A stretch of DNA of 64,000 nt, taken from Marthasterias glacialis (Eukaryota; Echinodermata; Asteroidea; Forcipulatida; Asteriidae). The translations under genes were made by a program, and so were the position numbers. Position 1 is the stretch's first letter, and every line of letters starts with the position of its first letter. Shown here piece by piece: positions 43,724 through 55,996 of this stretch. The notes under the pieces are model-generated. The model worked only from the letters and a program-made list of their open reading frames with translations, had not been told where the DNA came from and did not search any database. The stretch lies in NCBI GenBank assembly GCA_911728455.2, contig OU452228.1:15638104-15702103 (forward strand). Reading direction: 5' to 3'.

Positions 43724-44689
43724 TACTTCCTAATTGACACTTGGTTCCCCTAAATGTGCAGGGTTTGTGTAGATGATGACTTTTGACTTGAGAGCTGTCA
43801 ACTCTTTTAACATAACATTACATAAAAAGTGACAATTTATAAGGCGCTATTCCGTTAAGATCATAACACACATGGTAGAAATGAACATGAATACAGGCGA
43901 ATCTTAAGAGCTTATGAAATAGAGATAAACTATTACAGATTCCCTAATGACAGGAGGAAGACTGTTCCAAATCCAAATCATTGGTCCAACTCCAAATCAT
44001 TGGTCCAACTCCATTGAAAGCTTTTTGACCCAGAACTTTGTAGTGCGGGGAACATTCAAGTGGGTGATGTCAAGTGTGGACCGAAGAAAGCGTGGAGGAG
44101 TGTAATATGAAAGTAAAGTGGAAAGATATGTAGATGTTGAGGCATTGCATGGTGAGGTTTCTATGTATATTTGGTTTTTGGTAACACCGTGTGATTGGTT
44201 CTGCTTTGCTACATACAGTAGATTGTTCATGTGAGAACTTGTCCTGTTATTATTCTACTACTGCAGAGTAGATTTCGGAAATCGAGGGGGACAACTTGGT
44301 TCTGAAAAGAACTGTACTGCTAGTACTATCTAGGAGTAGTTTTATTCAAGCATTATATGAACAGTTGGATGTGTATTTGTGAGCAGATCATTCAATGGAA
44401 ACAGTGATAACAAGCACATTATGTACAAGCCAGCATTACCCATTTGAAATCAATTAATTCAAGTACAGCAATCTCAATTCAGAAAACCTTGATGAAGTCT
44501 CACATTCTGACATCATTCCGGTGGGACTCAAACAGAAACCTGGCTGGGCTGCAATTCAACCTTGCTGGTAGGTAGAGTAGAGTTACAGAGATAGGTGGCT
44601 CTGTTTTTATCACAAGGATATAATCACATGTGTACATCATTGGGAACCATAAAAGATTAAAGGTAAATTATTGGATTGGTAAAGCAGAT

Positions 44690-44902
44690 AGTGCAGTTGT
44701 TCTTACTTTGTGTGATTCAATAATTGTGTCTTTTAGCAAGACACTTGACCATTATTGCTGCGTCCTTTGGATGGGATGTAAAGCCGTAGGTCTCATACTT
44801 CAAAATGTAACTCCGCATACTTTGCAAGAAAAATTACTGAACGCTTTGAGACGCCCATCGGGTGTGATAAAGCACTGTATTGGAGCTGCGTATTATTATT
44901 AA
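44690..44902 (+). mobile_element. SINE 3' half with (TAT)n tail
   Basis: tagcaagacacttgaccatt, cgtcctttggatgggatgta, aagccgtaggtc, acgctttgagacgcccatcg, ataaagcactgtattggagc and a gtattattattaata tail. This is the typical body and tail of tRNA-derived SINEs; the head is lost or too diverged to recognise. Confidence 0.65.
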
Positions 44903-44904
44903 TA

Positions 44905-45170
44905 TACACATGAAAAACAAACCTGTGAAAATTTGGGCTCAATCCATCGTCCGAGTCAGGAGAAAATAGTGAAAAACCGAGCACACTTTTCAGCATGTAC
45001 ATGTAAACATGTTGTCCTTAATTTTGATTGTTACAACCAAAATTAAAAGCGGGGTCTTCAAATTCTGTTTTCTTGACTTTGACAGTATTTCAGACAGAAA
45101 TATTGATATGAACTTCATAATCAAATTGGATGAATACCAATCCTGTATTCTACCTTTAACAGTGTTAAAA
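44905..45170 (+). repeat. Dispersed repeat family Y', plus-strand copy
   Basis: acatgaaaaacaaacctgtg, gggctcaatccatcgtccga, gtcaggagaaaatagtgaaa, cttttcagcatgtacatgt, and then gaataccaatcctgtattct near 45135 match the complement of 15320-15610. It starts immediately after the SINE tail. Confidence 0.7.
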
Positions 45171-45786
45171 GATGTTGGCTCACGGGATGGGGGAGGGTAA
45201 TCCACACTTTGGAAGTGTGGGGGGGGGGGAGCAAGGTGGGGGGGAGCAAGGCAGGTTGTATAGGAGCAGATGACAATAAGGAGGCAATTTCTGTCTTGAA
45301 AGATAAGTGTCAAAATCAGTCCAGGGGTTAAAGAGTCTCAATGCTACAAGTTCTTGCAGTTTGGCATCTAATAGTTTGCTGGGCTCGGATTTCATTTGAA
45401 AGTTGGAGGTTGGATATTCCCACAAGGCATCAGTCAGTAGAAAGTCTGAACCCTCCATCAAGATGCCGTCTTGAATAGCCTTCACAAGGTTGCCCTCAGT
45501 TGAAATTAATCTGTCAGTCTATTGACATACTTGTACATATCACAGAGCTCTTAAAGTGCGTGCCGTTTTTTTTCCTACACAGATACAAATTACAAAATGT
45601 ATGTAGGTTGTCCACTAGTATGCATTAATTATCAATATCTTTAATCGTATTAGTATTGATCCAATTCACACGACGTCATCACTCATGATAAATCTTGCTT
45701 CCACCATGCTGGGAGTCAGAATCCCTGTTTGGGACTCTTCAGTGGTCATTTTAGGCAATGCACACCAGATCTCAATATTGTTGTAT

Positions 45787-46060
45787 CTGGACGTGGGTGG
45801 CGTGTGCGTAAAGCGCTCACCTCTCACCAATGTGTCCCTGGTTCGATTCCCAGCTAGGGCCATATGTGAGTAGAGTTGGGTCGTCTCTCCTGTGCCACAA
45901 GGGTTTTTCTCCAGGCCATCCGTTCATATATCGGTTAATGTGGCTGGGTGCTAGAGGCACCCTTGAGTGCCTGCAGCTCGAACACGTGTAGCCGCGTCCT
46001 TCGCAATTCAGCTTCTCAGCTGCCAGTAAGGATGATCAGCCTCCCAAATTATTATTAAAA
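45787..46060 (+). mobile_element. tRNA-derived SINE family V
   Basis: The tRNA-like head gtgggtggcgtgtgcgtaaa (A-box side) is followed by gtccctggttcgattcccag (B box). The body has gtgagtagagttgggtcgtc, ccaggccatccgttcatata and cgcgtccttcgcaattcagc, and the tail is aaattattattaaaa. It is about 270 bp and lies in sense orientation within KLHL8 intron 1. Only one copy was found here. Confidence 0.7.
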
Positions 46061-46244
46061 ATTGTATTAATCATATCTACCGAGAACAATTCTGGGTGAA
46101 TCACATGCAAGTTGAACCTTGTAGACCTGGGGAGACTAGGAGAGAGGAAACAAACACCACAGGTGCCACAGGTTGTGTTACGGGATACGAGTTGATCTGC
46201 CGCATGAAGGCAGCGGCTTAGCCAAGGTCATGCCTGACTGGTTT

Positions 46245-46368
46245 AGGCTATATTCAAACTGGCCACTGCGGCTAGGGCTACGACTGTTGCTAAGGACATC
46301 CTATACTTCAACGCATGATGATGCAGTGTTCCAGCGGTAGCCATAGCCGCCAATTTGAACACAGCCTT
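46245..46368. mobile_element. Palindromic MITE family D, copy 3
   Basis: The ends aggctatattcaaactggcc and ggcggctatggctaccgctg (minus strand) form the long stem. The outermost aggctgtgttcaaatt is the end sequence on the other strand. The centre, ctaaggacatcctatacttcaa, resembles the 5066 copy inverted. It lies 430 bp before KLHL8 exon 46796. Confidence 0.65.
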
Positions 46369-46795
46369 ATTGCCTAATCACTTGGCTGTGATGTTGGCTG
46401 TGATGTTCACTTCAGTGTGCATTTTGACTCCCAAAAGTGGCAGGCCATGGGCAGACCGTGGGCAGACCGTAGCCATGTGTGACGTCAGATCAAGGGGTAT
46501 GATACAGAAATGCAAAAAAAAAAAAGATGGCCAAGCTGAATTGAAAACAAGGTCCTTAGAATGCTTTTGACTTATTAATGTTTTGATTTAAAAAAAGCTT
46601 TTTTGTTTATGTTTTTTTTTTAATTGCGTATCGGCCCGCAATTTGTGTATCAGCCCGATACGCTCGCTTGTGCTTGTGGAGAACCCTGCCTCTATTTGCA
46701 TGCTGATATTTTAAGCAGCTTGATGTAATTAGGCCCAGAAATAGTCACATTATTCGAATAACTTATTCTGTATTGATGCTCATTGTGTTCATTAG

Positions 46796-46991
46796 GTCCG
46801 TCTACCCATGGTGCCCGCTAGTTTCTTGATGGATGTTGTGGAGTCTGAGGAGCTGATCAAGAAGTGCCTGAAGTGCCGGGATCTCCTTGATGAGGCCAAG
46901 AACTACCACCTCTCTATCAACAAGGTGGTCCCCCAGAGCCCCAAGAAGGTCTACCAGTCAGAACGAAGCCAGCCCAGAAAGAGCACAGCAG
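46796..46991 (+). CDS. KLHL8: KLHL8-like protein, exon 2 (end of BACK, linker)
   Basis: The acceptor ttcattag precedes GTCCGTCTACCC, and the exon continues the frame at phase 0. It encodes VRLPMVPASFLMDVVESEELIKKCLKCRDLLDEAKNYHL, the C-terminal helices of BACK and the best KLHL8 signature in this window, then the Kelch linker NKVVPQSPKK...RKSTAG. The donor is gcag|gtgagg at 46992, leaving phase 1. The 196-nt exon lies between introns of 10.0 and 15.4 kb. The basic, serine-rich linker (VYQSERSQPRKS) is expected to be flexible. Confidence 0.95.
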
Positions 46992-49900
46992 GTGAGGCAG
47001 TTTGAAACTAATAAGACTTTATACTGACTTTTTCATTGTTGGTACAGTCAGGCCTGCAAGAAGACATGTTTCCAGGGGGGTGCTGGGTTTGTCAAGGAAT
47101 ATTGGCGAGCCAGAAAAGTTCGCCAGTGTGGACATGTAAAAGCGCGGCGCTGAAATAATGGGAGTTTTTTTTTTATTTATGTATTTAAATTTTTCAGGGA
47201 TTTGTTTTGCATAGGTGATAGAAAGTGTAGGCTTACATACAAGTGTTTAACAAGTAGGGGGCGCTATGGTATTATTGCCAGCACCCCATCCAATTAGTCG
47301 GGGGGTGCTGCAGCACCCACCCACCCCCCTGATCTTGTTGGCCTGGGTGCTACGCCTCGTGAAATGGAACAGGTCCAAAATTTGATCTTGCGATGATATT
47401 CCTCCCATTGCACTCTGAGCCACTCAATATTTGTATACTAACATACATGATGATGCACACATAATATCATATTTTTGTGCCTGTGAGTTAACGTCGCTAA
47501 AGTGCAATTGCAGGGTACAGATAATTTCTCATTATTACCGGAATACCAACAGTTAATTTACGACCTGGACAGATGGAGAAAAAAAAAAAAACCCAGATCT
47601 TTAATTTCCCCATTAAAAAACCTGAGTCTATGACAGTTAACAAATAAATTGTGCTTGTCGCACTGTAACAGGTTGATCAGGTGTTCGTATGGTTTCACAA
47701 ATAATGTGAACGTTTGACCCTGATTGATGGAAGGACGCTAGATGCAATCAAATAACTTAAATTGAAAAAGAGTCTGATGACGGAGCTCTGTTGTAGACTC
47801 ATTGAGGCGGGGAGAAAGGGAAGCAGAGGGGAACGTGCTAAAGTTCAAGGTATTTCCTGCACGATCAGATGTTTTTGTGCAAGGAAAAAAAAAAAAATGA
47901 GCATAACAAAAAGAAACTCTACTCGATGATTGTTGTATCGGGCAAATTCCATCACGATCGTGGGTTAGTCTCGTTATTATGCAAATGATATTCAACTCTA
48001 TGTTTAGGGGGATATGGATAACTGTTTACAGAGGATGCAATGTGGAAGTAGCGCAGGAGTTCTGTCAGCTTGAACTTTTTAAACTCTGTAATGCACTTTT
48101 ACAGAGTAATGGCATTGTATGGTTGGAACATTGGTTTTGGGAAGAGGAAGTGTAAATTTATTGATTTCCCCTAGTTGTTAATAAGTACAATTCTACAATT
48201 TGCCTTTGATAAATGCATCATATTAGGTGGTCAGATAACTGCAGGGTTTTCTCTTTGACTGTGTTGTATTTTGATGCATTTAGCAGGAGGCCTAGAAACC
48301 ATCTGACGGGGAGGTTGAGATTGTTATCTTAAAATGTCATGCCCGGCGTCTAATTCGGATCATGAGTTCAGTGTAATTTCCAGTGATGAAACGTCAGACT
48401 CCGATCACTCGTTACTCACACACCACAAGAATGCCAATTAGTCGATAAATCTGCAGGCTGAAGCTGGACAGCGAATTAGCAGCCCCATGATGTGTTAACT
48501 TCAATATTCTCTTAAATTACATACCTGTGCCCTTGCCTAAATCAGTTCAGCATGGTTGGTCACTTTCTAAGTAAGACAAAACCTTGGTCTTTCACCTACG
48601 CAGACACACATGTCACACATTATGCTCAAGGAGTTACATGCCTGCCCTCCACTGTAGGTTGGCATTAGAGGTCATTGAACTGATAGACTCCAAAGTGTGA
48701 CCACTCAACACCTAGCCTAGCTGGAGAGGTTTTTATTTTAAACCCTCGGCAGCTTTCAGGCCACTTAAAAGGTTAATGCGAATTGTTACCGATCCCTGCA
48801 TTTACAGTTTACCTTTTGGCACACTTATCTTGTTTAAAGGTTGACAAAATATCACTTTTATTTAACCCTCATACAAAAGTCCCTAATAGTCCAATTTAAT
48901 CAAAGGAATAAAAATTGTAGCAATTCGTTGTTGTTTTTTTTTAAATTTTAAACTTTGAATGAGTGGAGTTTGAGACCCGGTGATGTCATCATGGCGAATG
49001 AGCTTTTAGATACAGTACAAGTAGAAGTTAAATTCTCTGTGAGAAGTTCCAAGTTCAATGAGAAGAAGGGGGAGGGGGGAGAACAATTTAAAAGAGGTAT
49101 TTGGATGGTGCCCATACACCTATTAGACCTAGTAATAGAAAAAAAAATGTAGGACAAAGTCTGACAATTCTTGTTCAGCATTGAGAGATTTTGTTAAGTC
49201 CTCTAGGGTGCAAGTCACTCTGCATGATGTCAAGCTTGATAAACAACGTCTGCAACAATTGTGCATGCTATATATCCATGAATGCACTTCGTAATGTTTT
49301 CCTAGCTGAGTTTGACAATAGAGTTTTATTTTTTAACCACCTAACTTTTTTCCTTGGAAAGGGTTCTTCAAACTGGTCCACAGCTGCTCTAACCGTGTCT
49401 GTATCAGTGGGTGTATGTGGTCACCAGACCATGAAGAATAAACACTAAAATTGTAATTAGAATAAAGTCCTTTTTGTCACGCCAAACTGAGTTTCTAAAG
49501 TGTTCATGGTTTAAAACTGAAACGACTAAAACTGTTCTGTTGGCTGTTAGTTTCCTCCTCCCCCCCCCCCCCAACAACACACAGAAAAGTTTGTCAACCC
49601 CGTGAATGGTAGTTGCACCTTGTGCTTGCCTTTAGTTACCCACAGCTCTCTCTCTCTCTCTAGAAATACCCAGAGGTATCCAAAGAGGTATGCTAACTTA
49701 TTCTATAAACATGAACATGGAGTGGCATAGCTCCATGACCCCCAAAACAAGGCTATCATCCAGGAGGTTTGAGTACCCTTGTACATGAAAGTGGAGTGGG
49801 AGGGGCCAGAAGCTATCTGACCTCGGATTGAACTGATCAGTGTCTCGCACTCAATTTCAGCCCTGGACACTTTCACTCAAGACCCTCCTTTGCAGTGAAT

Positions 49901-51764
49901 TTTGTACATTCTAGCTTGTAAAAAGTTGTATACTCTGCCGATTGGCTTCACTCAATGACTTGGTGAACAATGCTTTTTGACTTGCACTTGTAAAAAAAGA
50001 TGAAATGATCCTAACAGGACTTGACAATTGAGGTTGGCCAAACCTGGCAATTGAGGTTGGCAGAATTTCCTTTTTATTGGTTCTGCTTTTTGGTTTTGAT
50101 GTTATTGATATGGAACAAAAAAACTCAGATGAATAGAAAAATTGATTTGTTTTTTATTGCAATGAAAATGTGCGGTAAAACTACAGGAAAGTAAATAAAT
50201 GAGACAATATTTCATTGCGATGGTGCAAGATGGTAGTATCTCCAAAGTTAGCGCTTATGGGAAACGTGAGTTTTAGAAGGTCAAAAGGTCGTATCTCACT
50301 TAACATAACCCAGATGTACGCGCAAAGTCAATGGTCGTCAAGATACGACGTTGATGCACGGAGCTTTTTCGGGCGAGGTACAACTTTGTTGCACAAGGGA
50401 GTGATGACCTTGTTGCACAGACACGACGATTTACACAGTGCTGTTTGAAGTGATGTGCAGACTTCATTATTTATAAATGTGAATCTGTAGAGCAATTTTC
50501 CAACCAAACTGATCCTATGGAGCAAAAGAAATGATCATTTACATGACTACTTTTGTTTCATGTCACAATGTTTATGGTTTAAAAACTGTAGCCAAGTTCA
50601 TTTGCCCATCACTTCAATTACTGTAATTACTTTCCTCAAGAAATGATCTCCTCCTTAAATGTATTGGAGAGAGGGCAGCCATTATTCGTCCAAAAAACGT
50701 GCATAGTTTTTGTCTGAAGTCACAAACATTTCTTTGAATAAACCCACCCTCCACTCTGTTTCCTTGTTTTTAAAAACTCCCTCTATACAACAGAAACAGG
50801 GGTCAAAAAGCCTGCTGTTAGCATTAGGAAACAGCCCAAATTCACCCAAATTGGCGGTGTTTCTTCGTAATATGATGACGGAAGTTTCTTTGCACAAAAA
50901 AAGTAGAACTCCAGTGGGCTCCACTGAGTGTCTCTGCAGGATTGATTGTGACAAGCTACCCAACGAGGGGGGATTCAGTGTAGACTGATATTAACCTTAG
51001 CCCCAGGTGGTCAATTGCGTGAGCGATGTTTCTCTGTATCACTCGGTAAATTTGAGGCTTCGGTTTACTCACTGTAACATTGGTGTCTCTCCTGGCTGAT
51101 GAACTGGGTAGGGATGAACAAGGTAAAACTGACAACAGACTGTGCAAGTCTTCTGTGCGTGGTCAATTGTTGGGACGTTTATTAAGCATGGATTCAAGCA
51201 TGCTATAGGCCCTAAGCCTTTCTTTTGCAACGTCACAGCCAGAGTTTTTGCCAACCAATATGGAGAAACTACAGGGGAGCTATCAGTGCAAAGCAAAACC
51301 AGATAATCACAGTTTACGAAAATGTCACACAAATATTCAAAAGTAATTGTTGAAAAGTTGTTGGAAATAAACCAGCCAATAATTGGATGTACATGTATTT
51401 TCTTTAAATACATGTAGGTCATGTTGCTGTCAACGAGACTCGAATGTTTTGCTACATTTGGCCTTCCATGCCAACCAGTGCGGTTTGTTTATCAACAATT
51501 GAAAGGTCTATTTTGTCATTAAAAGCAATGTATGTGGGAACCAAAGGTTCTTTAAAAATGACTACATGCAAGACTTGCACAGTCTGTTGGATCAGAGGAC
51601 AGACAGGGTCAGACAATGCCCTTTACAAGGTTGAAATTCTAAGGCATTGTGGAATTTTAACCGACTTGGGTGTGACTTCCCAATCCTACTTGATGTTATT
51701 GTTAATGGCAGACAACGCCCTCAGTCCTTCATAATAAACCAACGAGTTTTCATTTTACGATGCT

Positions 51765-51856
51765 TCTTGTATTCTGCATGTATTTTAATATTGTATAGCG
51801 CTTTTGTCTTTGGGAAATGTGCTTCATAAATCTTTGTAATAATAATAATAATAACA
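51765..51856 (+). mobile_element. LINE/SINE 3' tail remnant
   Basis: ttgtatagcgcttttgtctt, tgggaaatgtgcttcataaa, then a (TAA)n tail. This matches the tail pattern shared by the LINE at 16744 and the SINEs at 24181 and 44690. A family B copy starts right after it. Confidence 0.6.
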
Positions 51857-51860
51857 ATAA

Positions 51861-52040
51861 CAGGACAATGATTGCGTCGTTCTTGAAAGGGCTTGGGGCA
51901 CCAAGGCATTTTCTCAGTGATAAAGGGCACCTTTATGAGGAAATTGTAAATTTCTATTGGAACATTTCAAAGACACCAAGGCAATGACAAAGGGCAGTGG
52001 AGGCAATCGCCTTCGATGCCTCCATGAAGTTTCAAGCCTG
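51861..52040 (+). mobile_element. Family B repeat, copy 3
   Basis: caggacaatgattgcgtcgt, tcttgaaagggcttggggca, tgataaagggcacctttatg, aaattgtaaatttctattgg, aaggcaatgacaaagggcag, then gcctccatgaagtttcaagcct. It is a complete-looking copy in the orientation of 10929 and 55824. Confidence 0.75.
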
Positions 52041-52475
52041 ATAGGTTCCCGACTGCCTCAATCCTTCAAAACCAACTAGAGGAGTTTATGTAGGATCATT
52101 AGATACTGCCCCACTCCTTCATAATCACCAAAGAGGGAGTTTATGTAGGATGCCTACTGTCTCACTCCTTCAAAATCAACCGAGAGTAGTTAATGTAGGA
52201 TCCCTAGAGGTAGGATCATCAAGGAAAAACTGCCCTACCCTTACAAGAAGAAAGTGTCAGGGCTACCAATTTTCTTAAACTTCCTTGCCCTCACAAGAAC
52301 AAAATATTAGGGCTGCAATTTTCATAAACTGTCTTGCTTTTACAAGAACGAAATGTCAGGGTGCCATCTTCATAATTTTCCTTGCCCTTACAAGAATGAA
52401 GTGTCAGGGCTACCAATTTCATAAACTGTCTTGCCTTTACAAGAACAAAATGTCAGGGCTGCCAGTTTGGTTACT
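52041..52475. repeat. Two adjacent tandem arrays (about 60-bp x3 and 55-bp x5)
   Basis: At 52050-52205, three diverged units share ctcctt(c)a(a/t)aatcac(c) and gagtttatgtaggat. At about 52228-52475, five units share tgcccttacaagaacaaaat, gtcagggct(a/g)cca and tttcataaactg. Both arrays are non-coding, and the second creates apparent Lys/Ser-rich frames. They follow directly on the family B copy. Confidence 0.75.
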
Positions 52476-53570
52476 TCTGTAGTGTCTGATGCTCTGCCTT
52501 TGGCAGTTGTGCTATTTCAGGAGGCTGGGAGTGTTGAGCGATGCTTAACATGTCAAATGATCGATCAGTTCATGTGTTGCGTGTTGATAAAACGGTCATT
52601 GGCTCTGTGCCATGTGGTTTTGCGTTATGCAAGGCTGGATTATGGCAAGAAAAAAACCCCATTCCATTGGGGGCTTGAGTTGGTTTTTCATGCTGGGTGT
52701 CCCAGAAAGTTGTTTAGTTTAAAAAGTGGTGAGACTCCGAAGGAGTGCAGTAACTCAAATACTTAAGCCTAAAACTTGGGGGGCGAAAAAAAAATTCAAC
52801 TGAATAAATGCTTTTCAAGTAATATTTTAGATACGCCCCTTTAACCACGGAGCTAGGCTTTAAGAAAGATGACCCTTTCTAGACTGCTTCTTAATTCTGG
52901 GTATCATGGATTAACACGATCAAAACTAGTGTTGTACATGTCTTGATACTGTAACGCAGAGGTTTATTCTAGACTCATTCCTCGAGTTTTTCTGGTTAAG
53001 GCTGGTTTATATCCTGAGCATGCGAGCGGAGTGGAGTGTGGTCTATAGGTGACGACGACTGAAGAAAGTAGCACTTGAAACAACGCATGGGTCTAGTCTT
53101 ATTTTAAGGTGACTTGTATCAATACAATTGTTACAGAGGTGCTGGACCTAGCTCGTAGGTATGTGAGAGGTGAGACTCTTGCGCTAAGGCATACAGGAAA
53201 GTTGAAGGAGTAGTCGAGGCCAGGAGTGACAGTTGGGGAGGTGTTTTATAGGGTTTTGGTGGTGAGGGAAGTCTTGATTTAGAAACGATGTCACACAGAA
53301 ATAATACAAGATCAGTGACATCATCTCCTAGAACAAGGTTAATTATTGGGGTGAAACTGTTCTTACAATACTAACTAGTACACGTACCTGTAGAGTACAT
53401 GGCTGAGCATTGTAATACATTGTAACCCATCACTCTCATACTTTCTGTAAAAATTTGTACGGATACAAAAGACACTGGTAGAAAAATTACTCTTGTGCCT
53501 CTCCAGCGTACCTTATGGGTGCAATAAACCTGTACATACAGTGCAGTTGGTTGCCGATTGCTGCGAGTTG

Positions 53571-53630
53571 CCTGCAAACATTCTCATCTGTGACAGGTTT
53601 CCTGCAAACATTCTCATCTGTGACAGGTTT
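53571..53630. repeat. Exact tandem duplication, 30-bp unit
   Basis: The unit cctgcaaacattctcatctg plus tgacaggttt occurs twice without mismatch, indicating a recent duplication. It lies in the 15.4-kb KLHL8 intron. Confidence 0.9.
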
Positions 53631-53740
53631 GTCATAGTACAAACATAGAGGGCGCTATTTAAACAATACTGTGATGCAGATTCAGTGTATGTTGGGACTG
53701 ACAGAGCAGAGCTGTTAGTAGTCACCAGGTGCTGGTCCCA

Positions 53741-53838
53741 GGATTGATACTTCACAGAGGCAATTGCCTCCATGCCCCCCTGATCTTTACCTTGGTGCCC
53801 CTTTCATTGCCTAAGTAGAAATTTATATTCCCCCCCCA
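53741..53838 (-). mobile_element. Family B repeat, fragment
   Basis: ttgatacttcacagaggcaa, ttgcctccatgcccccctga, ttggtgcccctttcattgcc, then aagtagaaatttat. This corresponds, in inverted sense, to the right half of family B. Confidence 0.6.
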
Positions 53839-55212
53839 TAGAGTTACACTTTACTATGGCTTGCCTTCTCCTGAGTACAAATTGTACCCCAACCAACAAA
53901 CCACTTGAATTGTTTTTTGCAAATTGATGATGGAAATGTGAATGACTTCCCTTGGCCCAGATAGAGAGGGTCTGATTGAAATCTCAAGGCTTGACAATAA
54001 ATTGTTTGATTCCACGCCAAATGTAGTGGAGCTTAAACCCTGACACAAGACCAAGTTTTTGCTCGTTCGTTGTCTGTCGTGCGTAATCTCTCTGGTTCAA
54101 CTCCCTCGGTGCTGGGCAGGCTCAGTGTTTTTCTCGTATATCTTGGACACCCCCTCCGCTGGAAACTGCCTTTTGGGGTTTAATTAAATGAGACAGGGCC
54201 CCCTAGCTTCTTTTGAAAAAAAAACCCAGAAACTTTTGACGGTCTTAACATGCTTGAAAGATGTATCAGAATATAATGTTACAGTGAAAAGGTGTCGTAC
54301 GATTCCTGGTTTTTGTTGATGGAGTACAGGTGTGGTGTCATCTGTGCCCCGACCCCAACAGGTGTTTCAGACCCACTTCGTTCTTTGCATGTATATCAAT
54401 ATTGTCTTGTAAGAAATCAAATGTGAGAGTGCACATCAGACGAACGTCATACCTGAACGAATGTGACATTACACGTACTGCTTTTCACCTCCAATAAAAT
54501 ATTTATGTTACTGTCGAATTAGGAATAACTTGTACCGTGGTACTGTGTACATGTAGTTCACTAATGGTCCCTGTTGAACCATAGAGCCAGAGGGTTGGAC
54601 GTGGAGGGCCCTACTCTAGCACACGCACACAAATATTTTCATTTAAAGTGGAACTTTGTCAAAGTTTTCCCTCAATTCTGTAAGAGGAGTTTTTGGTCAT
54701 CATGCAGTGCGTGCTGCATGACCCCCGATTGTTTAAGTCCAGTTGTGGTTTGCAAAGCAAGAAGGTCGATATTTGTCTGTGTTTATGGCATATGATGGTA
54801 TTTTTTGTGCGGCTGGTGAATGTTTTTCACGTTCAGGAGTGTGTGTTTTTTTTTTTTTTAGTTGATTGCTTTTTTGGGGGAAAATGGCCTCTCCAGAGTA
54901 AACTGTGCTCTGTATTGTGAATCACCTCCCTAATACATGTTGTGCATTGGCACAACAACAAAAACAAAAGTTGAGAGCATTTTAGCAAATTTAGACTCAC
55001 TTTTTTCCTTATGTTGTGATGGGAGAGTCTGTGCTCAGATTTCTTGAACTAACCATGGATCTTAAAGATCCAAGGGTTTATTCACGTAGCTCTGAACTTT
55101 CACTCGGCTAGAAATATTCTTGGCTAGACAAAAACAATTTGTCCTTTGCAAATACCAGGGATGAGAAATTTCAGACTTTTATCTGAATTCGGATAAAAAA
55201 ACAAAATTACCT

Positions 55213-55390
55213 GCCTGATAAAAAAAACGATACTTTCTTCAGATAGAAAGAAATCCTGCTCTTTGATCTACTTCTCTAGCTCTGAAGATACGGTCTGCCG
55301 GATAAAAACCCTCTTACTTTCTTCAGATAGAAAGTTATCTTGCTCTTTGATCCACTTCTCTAGCTCTAAGGATACGGCTCACAGATGCTC
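55213..55390. repeat. Tandem duplication, about 82-bp unit
   Basis: Two units share ggataaaaa, actttcttcagatagaaag, tcctgctctttgatcta and cttctctagctctgaagata. A third, diverged copy around 55720-56020 (cagggatgaggaatttcagac, cttcagatatataggaatcc, tgctctttgacctac) is interrupted by the family B element at 55824. Confidence 0.75.
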
Positions 55391-55823
55391 CTTGAAATCT
55401 ATAATTCCAGGGAGGTTACCAAAAAGCAAGGTTGTAACTCCATCATTTCAACAAAGCTCGTAAAATGTTGATCCTAGTTTCATACCCTTTTGTTTATCTC
55501 ACCCCTTAAATACGTTACTCACTGATTGCTTTGCAGGGAAAGAAGTTCGGGTTTGGAAATCTCACCAACAAAACAATACATGATTTATTCAACTTGAGAC
55601 GATTTAAAGTGTCAACATATCGGTTTACAAACACTGCCACAGTTGCTAAGTTGCAAGTTTACATGTGGTATGGTGAGATCACTGGGTTCCGGCCACCAGT
55701 GTTGTTGATATTTTACAGGGATGAGGAATTTCAGACTTTTGGAACTTTTTTTTATGCCAGCCTGGTGGAAAAAATAGCTGTTAATTTCCTTCAGATATAT
55801 AGGAATCCTGCTCTTTGACCTAC

Positions 55824-55996
55824 AGGCCCGATTGCTTTGTTCTTGAAAGGGCAAGGGCACCAAGGCATTTTCTTCTTGATAAAGGGCCACCTCTATGATG
55901 AGGACATTGTAAATTTCTATTGAAACACTTCAAGGGCACCATGGCAATGACAAGTGGCAACGGAGGCAATTGTGCCTCTGTGAAACATGAGGCCTA
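55824..55996 (+). mobile_element. Family B repeat, copy 4, with insertion-site evidence
   Basis: It runs from aggcccgattgctttgttct to tgaaacatgaggccta and contains all family B blocks, including aaagggcaagggcaccaagg and aaatttctattgaaacact. It interrupts a third copy of the tandem unit at 55213: ctctttgacctac is on its left and gatctacatgtacttctct on its right, whereas the uninterrupted units read ctctttgat(c)tacttctct. gacctac and gatctac flank it as a near-perfect 7-bp duplication. This gives independent boundaries for the family. Confidence 0.8.

Larger units (their letters stand above)
36751..46795 (+). other. KLHL8 intron, 10.0 kb
   Basis: It runs from donor gtaagt to acceptor ...ttcattag. 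It holds SINEs, MITEs and tandem repeats listed separately. Parts not listed (36.8-38.5, 40.3-41.4, 42.5-43.5, 43.8-44.7 kb) show only A/T-rich unique-looking DNA, homopolymers and short unrecognised frames. Confidence 0.85.

Noticed and set aside
54086..54180. ctctggttcaactccctcgg as a tRNA B box
   Set aside because: No A box or SINE body is recognisable around it.
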